From: Candidatus Eiseniibacteriota bacterium
GTDB taxonomy: Bacteria > Eisenbacteria > RBG-16-71-46 > CAIMUX01 > VGJL01
Assembly: GCA_014729455.1 (NCBI GenBank)
Contig: WJJW01000158.1
Location: forward strand, 1 to 10,458
Reading direction: 5' to 3'
DNA: 10,458 nucleotides
This document shows, piece by piece, positions 1 through 5,930 of the stretch (position 1 is the first letter of the stretch; every line of letters starts with the position of its first letter). Under the pieces are notes generated by a model that saw only the letters and a program-made list of their open reading frames with translations, did not search any database and had not been told where the DNA came from. The translations under genes were made by a program, and so were the position numbers.

Positions 1-92
1 ACACCCGTTCCCATTCCGAACACGGTAGTTAAGCCCTCCAGCGCCGATGGTACTGTACGGGTGACCGTATGGGAGAGTAGGACGCCGCCGGA
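1..92 (+). rRNA. rrf: 5S ribosomal RNA, 3' part (5' end off the window)
   Basis: This is the 5S rRNA of the large ribosomal subunit, cut by the left edge. Aligned by eye to the Escherichia coli 5S, it keeps the CCGAAC loop, the conserved AGCGCCGATGGTA segment, the helix IV/V region and the GAGAGTAGG element near the 3' end. About 27 nt of the 5' side are missing. The final GCCGCCGG (about 84-91) would be the 3' strand of helix I, whose partner lies off the window, so the exact 3' end is uncertain by a few bases. Its place before a strong terminator implies that it is the last gene of an rRNA operon. Confidence 0.95.
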
Positions 93-104
93 TTATCTTT
101 GAGA

Positions 105-142
105 GGGCTTCCGGGCTTCGGCTTGGAAGCCCTTTTCTTTTT
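105..142 (+). terminator. Intrinsic terminator of the rRNA operon
   Basis: A hairpin with an uninterrupted 12-bp stem pairs 105-116 with 121-132: GGGCTTCC with GGAAGCCC, then two G-U pairs, then GC/GC closing on a TTCG tetraloop at 117-120 (the very stable cUUCGg type). It is followed at once by TTTTCTTTTT (133-142). The hairpin plus T-tract directly after 5S is the textbook arrangement for ending rRNA transcription, and it separates the rRNA operon from the downstream EF-G-like gene. Confidence 0.95.
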
Positions 143-225
143 GTTCCGCGCGAAGCCGGTGTTAGGCTGGCGCAAAGCGCTTGTATTCTTCGTTTTTGGG
201 CTTGGGGGACATGGGGGACCTAGCG

Positions 226-2223
226 GTGAAGGCATATGATGCAGCAGCAATCCGAAACCTAGCACTGGTCGGGCACAGCGCGTCCGGCAAGACCTCTCTG
301 GGAGAGGCTCTCCTGTACACGGCCGGGGCGGTCAACCGTCTCGGGAAAGTCCAGGACGGATCGTCGATTCTCGCGCATACCAGCGACGAGGTGAAGCGCC
401 AGATCAGCATCTATCTCTCCCTCGCCCAGTTCGAACACAAAGAACACAAGATCAACCTGCTCGATTGCCCCGGCTACGCCGATTTCGTCGGCGAGGTGCA
501 CGCCGGTCTCCAGGCCGCGGATGCGGCCCTGATCGTCGTCAACCAGCTCGACAAGGAGCAGGGGAACTTCGCGAAGGCGGTCCAGTCGATCCGCGCGATC
601 ACCGACCGCGCGGTTCCTTTCGTAATCCCGGTCGGCGAGGGGCCCGGTTTCGAAGGAGTCATGCCGGTTCTCGAGGAGAAGGCGGTGCTCGGGGACTCCA
701 AGTCGCCGAAGCTGGCCGACGTTCCGGGCGATCTCGCCGGAGCGATCGAGGAGGCGAAGCTCCAGCTCACGGAGCTGGCTGCGGAAAGCGACGATGCCCT
801 ACTCGAGAAGTACCTCGAATCGGGGGAGCTCTCACACGACGAGGTGGAGAAGGGATTCCGAACGGGGATCGCCCAGGGCAGGATCTTTCCCATCTTCGCG
901 ACCTCGGCTGAAAAGAACCTCGGAATCTCCGTTCTGATCGACGGGATCCTCGATCTCGCTCCATCCCCCCTGGATGTGGGCGGGACGCCGGGTCTGCGGC
1001 CCGGAGCGACGGAGGAGGCGCCGATCAAGGGGGACCCGTCCGACCCGCTCGCCGCGCTCGTGTTCAAGGTGACCTCCGAGGTTCTGCCGCAAGATCTCTA
1101 CCTCCTCCGGGTCTACTCCGGCAAGATCGAGAAGGGGATGGAGGCGTACAACGCGCGCCGGGATCAGGCGGAGCGGATCGGCCAGATCTACTTCTTCCGG
1201 GGCAAGGAGCGCATCGATACCGACCGTCTCGTGGCGGGGGACATCGGCGCCACCGTGAACCTGAAGTCGACGAGCATGAACGATTGCTTCAGCACGAAGG
1301 ACGGCAAGATCGTCCTGGCCCCGATGAGCTTCCCCAACCCCGTCCACGAGGTGGCCGTGGCCCCGGCGAAGAAGGGGGACGAGGAGAAGATCGGAAGCTG
1401 GCTGAACCGGCTCGCGGGCGAGGACCCGACTCTCCAGGTACGGGTCGATTCGAGCCTGCATCAGACCCTGATTCGGTGCATGGGGGATCTCCACATCGAC
1501 GTCCTCCTGGATCGGATGAAGAGGCGGGGGCAGGTCGAGGCGGAGGTCTACAAACCACGGATTCCGTTCCGCGAGACGATCCGCGGCAGCTCCGACGTCG
1601 CTTACCGGCACAAGAAGCAGACGGGTGGGCGCGGGCAGTTCGCCGATGTTTCGATCAAGGTCGAGCCTCTGCCCCGCGGCGATGGGTTCGAATTCGTCGA
1701 CGAGATCGTGGGCGGGGTGATCCCGTCGAAGTTCATCCCGGCCGTCGAGAAGGGGGTCGTGGAGAAGATGACCGAAGGGGTGGTGGCCGGTTACCCGGTC
1801 GTCGACGTCCGCGTTCGGCTCCACTTCGGCAGCTACCACGACGTCGACTCCTCCGAAATGGCCTTCAAGATCGCCGCCAAGATGGCGTTCAAGGACGGAA
1901 TCGAGAAGGCCCAACCAGTTCTCCTCGAGCCGATCTCGAAGGTCGAAGTCAACGTTCCCGACGACTACATGGGCGACGTGATGGGAGACCTCTCGAGCCG
2001 GCGGGGGAAGATCCTCGGCATGGAATCCGCAGTGCGCGGGAAGCGGGTCGTCGCGATGGTCCCGCAGGCGGAGATCTACCAGTACTCCACGAAGCTACGC
2101 TCGATGACACAGGGGCGTGGCCGTTTCTCCTTCGAGTTCGATCACTACGAGGAGGTTCCGCGCGACATTCAGGAGAAACTGGTCGAGCAACTCCGCCGGG
2201 AGCAGGAGGAGGCGAACGCGTAG
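226..2223 (+). CDS. EF-G-like translational GTPase (EF-G-2/FusA2 type) with a gap in its G domain
   Basis: This ribosome-associated GTPase of the elongation factor G superfamily has the full five-domain layout. Seen with GTG 226 as residue 1 (665 aa): P-loop GHSASGKTS (16-24), a switch-I-like DEVKRQISI (54-62), G3 DCPGYADF (80-87), G5-like ATSA (225-228), domain II from about 275, domain III from about 365, domain IV with KKQTGGRGQFADV (463-475), and domain V from about 565. The G3 motif has Tyr where canonical EF-G has the catalytic His, as in Thermus EF-G-2-type proteins. Between ALIVV (101-105) and NQLDKE (106-111), about 27-28 residues normally forming helix 3 and strand 5 are absent, yet the frame is intact. 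The start is uncertain: TTG 181 and ATG 211 are in frame. GTG 226 is preferred because relatives begin with a form close to M-K-x-Y-x4-IRN, and it has a G-run (213-217) 8 nt upstream. Its role may be a specialised or accessory EF-G rather than the main translocase; this is inference. Confidence 0.9.
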   Translation: MKAYDAAAIRNLALVGHSASGKTSLGEALLYTAGAVNRLGKVQDGSSILAHTSDEVKRQISIYLSLAQFEHKEHKINLLDCPGYADFVGEVHAGLQAADAALIVVNQLDKEQGNFAKAVQSIRAITDRAVPFVIPVGEGPGFEGVMPVLEEKAVLGDSKSPKLADVPGDLAGAIEEAKLQLTELAAESDDALLEKYLESGELSHDEVEKGFRTGIAQGRIFPIFATSAEKNLGISVLIDGILDLAPSPLDVGGTPGLRPGATEEAPIKGDPSDPLAALVFKVTSEVLPQDLYLLRVYSGKIEKGMEAYNARRDQAERIGQIYFFRGKERIDTDRLVAGDIGATVNLKSTSMNDCFSTKDGKIVLAPMSFPNPVHEVAVAPAKKGDEEKIGSWLNRLAGEDPTLQVRVDSSLHQTLIRCMGDLHIDVLLDRMKRRGQVEAEVYKPRIPFRETIRGSSDVAYRHKKQTGGRGQFADVSIKVEPLPRGDGFEFVDEIVGGVIPSKFIPAVEKGVVEKMTEGVVAGYPVVDVRVRLHFGSYHDVDSSEMAFKIAAKMAFKDGIEKAQPVLLEPISKVEVNVPDDYMGDVMGDLSSRRGKILGMESAVRGKRVVAMVPQAEIYQYSTKLRSMTQGRGRFSFEFDHYEEVPRDIQEKLVEQLRREQEEANA

Positions 2224-2251
2224 CCCCGGGTCGCAGGTTGCGGGGGCGGAC

Positions 2252-2256
2252 GAGGT
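2252..2256 (+). promoter_or_regulatory. Ribosome binding site of yebC
   Basis: GAGGT stands 6 nt before ATG 2263, in the 39-nt gap after the EF-G-like stop. It is the best Shine-Dalgarno match on the plus-strand arm, and it fixes the yebC start together with the family-typical N-terminus M-S-G-H-S-K-W. Confidence 0.7.
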
Positions 2257-2262
2257 TGAACC

Positions 2263-3015
2263 ATGAGCGGTCACTCGAAGTGGAGCACGATCAAGCGGAA
2301 GAAGGGGAAGGCCGACGCCGAGCGGGGCAAGATCTTCACGAAGCTGATCAAGGAGATCACCATCGCCGCCCGCGACGGTGGCGGCGACCCGGTCGGTAAC
2401 GCCCGGCTCCGCACCGCGATCGCCAACGCGAAGGCGGAGAACATGCCCGCCGCGAACATCGACCGGGCGATCAAGAAGGGTACCGGAGAGCTTCCGGGCG
2501 TCACCTATGAGGAGCATTTCTACGAGGGGTACGGTCCCGGGGGGGCGGCACTCCTGATCCAGGTGATGACCGACAACAAGAACCGGACGACGAGCGAGCT
2601 CCGCCACCTCCTCTCGAAGCATGGCGGAAACCTCGGAGAGGCTGGCTGCGTCGCCTGGATGTTCGAGACGAAGGGACAGATCACCGTTCCCCGCTCCGCT
2701 GTCCCGGAGGAGCGGCTCTTCGAGATTGCCCTGGAAGCAGGAGCGGAGGACGTCGATACCACCTCGGAGGACGCCTTCGAGGTCCTCACCGCGGTGCCTG
2801 AGTTCGATCCGGTCCAGAAGGCGATCGAACGGGAGGGGATCGAGCTGCTCAACGTCGAGCTCGCCCGGATCCCCTCGTCCACGGTGACCCTCGACGAGAA
2901 GTCGGCCGAGTCGTTCCTCAAGCTGCTCGAGGTCCTCGAGGAGCACGACGACGTCCAGAAGGTCTTCTCGAACTTCGACATCTCCACCGAGCTGCTCGAG
3001 AAGCTGCGCGGCTGA
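2263..3015 (+). CDS. yebC: YebC/TACO1-family protein
   Basis: This is a cytoplasmic protein of the YebC/PmpR/TACO1 family. Members were long annotated as transcriptional regulators, and more recent work ties the family to relieving ribosome stalling, notably at proline-rich stretches. The 250-aa length is standard. The N-terminus MSGHSKWSTIKRKKG (1-15), the RGKIFTKLIKEI block (21-32), the NARLRTAIANAKAENMP segment, the EGYGPGG motif and the GGNLGEAGCVAWMF region are all strongly conserved family signatures. It lies 39 nt after the EF-G-like gene and 14 nt before ruvC, so it is probably co-transcribed with both. The yebC-ruvC-ruvA order is common in bacteria. The context beside a translational GTPase agrees with a translation role, but does not prove one. 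Confidence 0.95.
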   Translation: MSGHSKWSTIKRKKGKADAERGKIFTKLIKEITIAARDGGGDPVGNARLRTAIANAKAENMPAANIDRAIKKGTGELPGVTYEEHFYEGYGPGGAALLIQVMTDNKNRTTSELRHLLSKHGGNLGEAGCVAWMFETKGQITVPRSAVPEERLFEIALEAGAEDVDTTSEDAFEVLTAVPEFDPVQKAIEREGIELLNVELARIPSSTVTLDEKSAESFLKLLEVLEEHDDVQKVFSNFDISTELLEKLRG

Positions 3016-3029
3016 TCGACGACCCGACG

Positions 3030-3536
3030 ATGCGCATCGTGCTCGGCCTCGATCCCGGCAGCCGGCGCACCGGCTACGGCATCCTGCGCCTGGATCCCGA
3101 TCGGATCACCCGCGTCGCCGGCGGGGTCCTCCGTCTCGACGAGTCCCGGCCGTTCGCGGAGCGCCTTCCCGAGCTTCGCGGAGCGCTCCTCCCTCTGATC
3201 GAAGCGCATCGGCCGGGGGAAGCCGCCCTGGAGACCTGCTTCGTCGCTCGCTCCGCCCGGGCCGCGCTCGTCCTCGGCCATGTCCGGGGGGTCCTCCTTC
3301 TGCTCTGTCTCGAGGCCGGCCTGGACGTCTTCGAGTACGCCCCGGCGGAGGTGAAGCGCGCAGCCTGCGGGACCGGCGCAGCCTCGAAGGAGCAGGTCCA
3401 GGAGATGCTCCGGCGCCTCGTTCCGGGGATCGACCGGCGGATCACCGGGGACGAGTCCGACGCGCTCGCGGTCGCCTACTGCCACCTCGGCCGGACCGCG
3501 GTGACCCGGCCGGAGCCGATGCGGGGACTGCGGTGA
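3030..3536 (+). CDS. ruvC: Holliday junction endonuclease RuvC
   Basis: RuvC resolves Holliday junctions by paired nicking, working with the RuvAB branch-migration motor in homologous recombination and fork repair. The 168-aa protein has the RNase H-like fold motifs in order: LGLDPGSRRTGYG with catalytic Asp8, ALETCF with Glu68, the VFEYAPAEVKRAACGTGAASKEQV block (100-123, typical of the family), and DESDALAVAYCH with Asp141 and Asp144. All four metal-binding acidic residues expected for an active enzyme are present. Length is normal (E. coli 173). No clear Shine-Dalgarno precedes ATG 3030, which lies 14 nt after yebC, so translation may depend partly on coupling. Its 3' end overlaps ruvA by 4 nt. 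Confidence 0.95.
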   Translation: MRIVLGLDPGSRRTGYGILRLDPDRITRVAGGVLRLDESRPFAERLPELRGALLPLIEAHRPGEAALETCFVARSARAALVLGHVRGVLLLLCLEAGLDVFEYAPAEVKRAACGTGAASKEQVQEMLRRLVPGIDRRITGDESDALAVAYCHLGRTAVTRPEPMRGLR

Positions 3537-4138
3537 TCGAACGTCTGGAGGGGGAGATCCTGGAGACGGGAGCTTCCCATCTTCTGATCGCGATCGGTGG
3601 GATCGGGATCCGGGTCCAGGTCCCGCACGGGATCGCGGAGCGGGCGCGGACCGGGGAGCGCGGCCGACTCTGGACGCGTCTCATCGTACGCGACGGGGAG
3701 CCGCACCTCTACGGGTTCGACGGTGCGGAACAGCGAACCTGCTTCGACGCGCTGCTCGCGGTCAACGGGGTCGGGGCCAGGATCGCGCTGGGGATCCTCT
3801 CGCTCCTCGGACCGGCCGAGCTCGCCCTGGAGGTGGAGCGGGCATCGACCGACCGGCTGACCGCCGTCTCGGGCGTCGGCCGGAAGCTCGCCAGTCGGAT
3901 CGTCCTCGAGCTGAAGGGCCGGTTGCCGATCGGAGAACCTGCCGCGCCTCCCGCATCCGTCGAAGGGGGGAGCGCCGCCGAAGCGGATGCGATCCGTGCC
4001 CTGACCGCGCTCGGTTATCCGCCCGTGGAGTCGCGTGAGGCCGTGAGAAAAGCGCTCGAAACGGTCGGCTCGGACCCGGCGGGCGCCGGGCTCGACCGGC
4101 TCGTCCGCGAGGCGCTGGTCGCGCTCAACCGGCGCTGA
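3533..4138 (+). CDS. ruvA: Holliday junction branch migration subunit RuvA
   Basis: RuvA binds the four-way junction as a tetramer and loads the RuvB ATPase. The 201-aa protein shows the N-terminal OB-fold domain (1-62, ending in the typical HLYGF), the tandem helix-hairpin-helix motifs VNGVGARIALGIL (77-89) and VSGVGRKLASRI (112-123), a Pro/Ala/Gly-rich linker (about 133-148), and domain III (about 149-201, ALTALGY), which contacts RuvB. The GTG start overlaps the ruvC TGA in a GTGA arrangement (3533-3536), typical of translational coupling. ruvB does not follow. Instead the gene ends 14 nt inside the tail of the convergent exporter gene. Confidence 0.95.
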   Translation: MIERLEGEILETGASHLLIAIGGIGIRVQVPHGIAERARTGERGRLWTRLIVRDGEPHLYGFDGAEQRTCFDALLAVNGVGARIALGILSLLGPAELALEVERASTDRLTAVSGVGRKLASRIVLELKGRLPIGEPAAPPASVEGGSAAEADAIRALTALGYPPVESREAVRKALETVGSDPAGAGLDRLVREALVALNRR

Positions 4139-5930
4139 CCTCGTCCAGCCCCAGCCCTTCCTGGATCTTGAATTCGAGCTGGTACAGCTTCGCGTAGATC
4201 CCGCCCGCGCCCAGCAGTTCTTCGTGCGTCCCTTGCTCGACGAGCTTCCCCCGATGCAGAACCAGGATCCGATCGACGTGCCGGATCGTCGAGAGCCGAT
4301 GGGCGATCACGAGGCTGGTGCGGCCGCGGATCAGCACCCGCAGTGCCCGCCGGATCGCCAGCTCGGTCTGCGTGTCCACGCTCGACGTCGCCTCGTCCAG
4401 AACGAGGACCGATGGATCGTGGGCGAGCGCCCGGGCGAAGGAGAGGAGCTGTCGCTGGCCGACCGAGAGCAGCGACCCGCGCTCCCGCAGTTCGGTGTCG
4501 AGGCCGGCCGGGAGCTGCTCCAGGAACGGGGCCGCCCCGACCGCCCGGCTCGCCTCGAGAACACGCTCCTCGCTCACGCTCGGATCGAGGAGGCCGATGT
4601 TCCGCCGGGCCGATCCGGAGAAGAGGTAGACATCCTGGGGGACGACGGCGATCCGCCTGCGCAATGCGTGCAGATCCCACTTTCTGATGTCGACGCCGTC
4701 GATCCGGATCGAGCCGTCCCAGACGTCGTAGAAGCGGACGAGGAGCGAGGCGATCGTCGTCTTGCCGGCGCCGGTGTGGCCGACCAGAGCGACCGACTCT
4801 CCGGGGGCGATCCGGAAGGAGAGACCCGGCAGGATCGGCTCGTCCGGCTTGTATCCGAAGCGGACGCCGTCGAAGACGATCTCCCCTTCCACCCGATCCG
4901 GGGTCCGGCCGTCCCGCGGCGTCGTGATCCGCGGCTGGCTGTCGAGCAGCTCGAAGACCCGCTCGCTGCTGGCCATCGCCCCCTGGAGGATGTTGTAGCG
5001 CTGGCTCAGGTCCCGGATCGGCCGGAAGAACCGCTCGCTGTACTGGATGAAGGCGACCAGCAGGCCGAGGGTCAGCGTTCCGTCGAGCACACGGCTTCCC
5101 CCGTAGGCGAGGATCAGCGCGACGGCGATCGTCTCGAGCAACTCCACGACGGGGAAGTAGACGGCGTAGGCCCGGACCGAGCGCAGAAACGCATCGCGGT
5201 GCTCGCCGTTGAGACGGTCGAACCGCTCGGCGCTCGCCTTCTCCCTACGGAAGAGCTGGACCAGGGAGATCCCCGAGAGCATCTCCTGCAGGAAGCTGTT
5301 CATTCCAGCGACCTTGATCCGGATCACCGTGTACGCCTCCCGGACGCGCGCGCGGAAGAAGAGTGTGGCCAGGACGAGCGGCGGCAGAACGAGGAAGCAG
5401 GCGAGGGCGAGCTTGACGTCGAGGTAGAGCATGATCGAGATGATCCCGACTAGGATCAGGATGTCGCCGAAGATCGAGACGAGCCCCGAGGTGAACAGCT
5501 CGTTCAGGACCTCCACGTCATTGGTCAGGCGTGTCATCACCCGGCCGACCGGGTTGCGCTCGAAGTACGGCAGCGACAGACGCTGGACGTGACGGAACAG
5601 ACGCATCCGCAGGTCGTACATGACCCGCTGTCCGAGCCCCTGTGTCGTGGTGGTCTGCGTGTAGCGCAGCACGAAGACGACCACGAGAAGCCCGAGGTAG
5701 AGCCCCGAGATCCGCAGCAGGCCGGCGGTGTCGCCGGTCTTGATGTAGCGGTCGATCCCGGTCTTCATGAGCAGCGGAAACGCGAGCTCCGCCACCGACA
5801 GGAGGACGAGAAGCACGACCGCGAGAATGAGCCGGCTCCGGTGCGGCCGGACGAACTGCAGCAGGCGGGCCAGCAGCCTTCGGTCGATCTGCTTCCGGTA
5901 GAGCGGTTCCTCTTCAGGAGACGGAGGCAC
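4125..5930 (-). CDS. mdlB: ABC exporter half-transporter, MdlB-like, catalytic-site subunit
   Basis: This 601-aa type IV ABC exporter half combines one membrane domain with one nucleotide-binding domain in the inner membrane. Hydrophobic segments lie near 34-55, 74-90, 150-170, 173-193, 260-277 and 285-297. The NBD holds Walker A GHTGAGKTT (384-392), the Q-loop VPQD (430-433), a variant signature LSVGQ (488-492), Walker B VLVLDE with catalytic Glu513, and H-loop His544. LSVGQ with an intact Glu matches E. coli MdlB, while the upstream partner has the mirror-image pattern, so the two should form a heterodimer. The GTG start overlaps the partner's stop by 17 nt. GAGGAG (5938-5943) stands 7 nt upstream, which strongly supports this start. 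Substrate is unknown: lipid, drug and peptide exporters share this fold. The 3' end overlaps ruvA tail to tail. Confidence 0.92.
   Translation of the reverse strand: MPPSPEEEPLYRKQIDRRLLARLLQFVRPHRSRLILAVVLLVLLSVAELAFPLLMKTGIDRYIKTGDTAGLLRISGLYLGLLVVVFVLRYTQTTTTQGLGQRVMYDLRMRLFRHVQRLSLPYFERNPVGRVMTRLTNDVEVLNELFTSGLVSIFGDILILVGIISIMLYLDVKLALACFLVLPPLVLATLFFRARVREAYTVIRIKVAGMNSFLQEMLSGISLVQLFRREKASAERFDRLNGEHRDAFLRSVRAYAVYFPVVELLETIAVALILAYGGSRVLDGTLTLGLLVAFIQYSERFFRPIRDLSQRYNILQGAMASSERVFELLDSQPRITTPRDGRTPDRVEGEIVFDGVRFGYKPDEPILPGLSFRIAPGESVALVGHTGAGKTTIASLLVRFYDVWDGSIRIDGVDIRKWDLHALRRRIAVVPQDVYLFSGSARRNIGLLDPSVSEERVLEASRAVGAAPFLEQLPAGLDTELRERGSLLSVGQRQLLSFARALAHDPSVLVLDEATSSVDTQTELAIRRALRVLIRGRTSLVIAHRLSTIRHVDRILVLHRGKLVEQGTHEELLGAGGIYAKLYQLEFKIQEGLGLDEVSAG

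Noticed and set aside
143..225. Possible promoter for the EF-G-like gene (TATTCT at 184-189 with a poor -35 near 161) and the small palindrome AAGCGCTT at 175-182
   Set aside because: A promoter is expected here after the terminator, but the -35 match is weak and the -10 is only partial, so no specific site can be supported.
832..1914. 360-codon minus-strand frame inside the EF-G-like gene, and the 371-codon plus-strand frame at 1284-2399
   Set aside because: Both are alternative-frame shadows of the EF-G-like and yebC coding regions, with biased, domain-free translations.
226..2223. Idea that the EF-G-like gene is a frameshifted pseudogene
   Set aside because: The frame is continuous from P-loop to domain V and all later domains are well conserved. 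The anomaly is an in-frame gap rather than a frameshift, so it is kept as a CDS.
2223..2246. GC-rich hairpin potential (CCCCG with CGGGG) between the EF-G-like gene and yebC
   Set aside because: Only about five pairs with a long loop and no T-run. It is not a terminator, and it is weak enough to arise by chance at this GC content.
4224..5453. 409-codon plus-strand frame opposite the MdlB-like gene
   Set aside because: Antisense shadow of a clear ABC exporter; low-complexity charged translation and no homology that I recognise.
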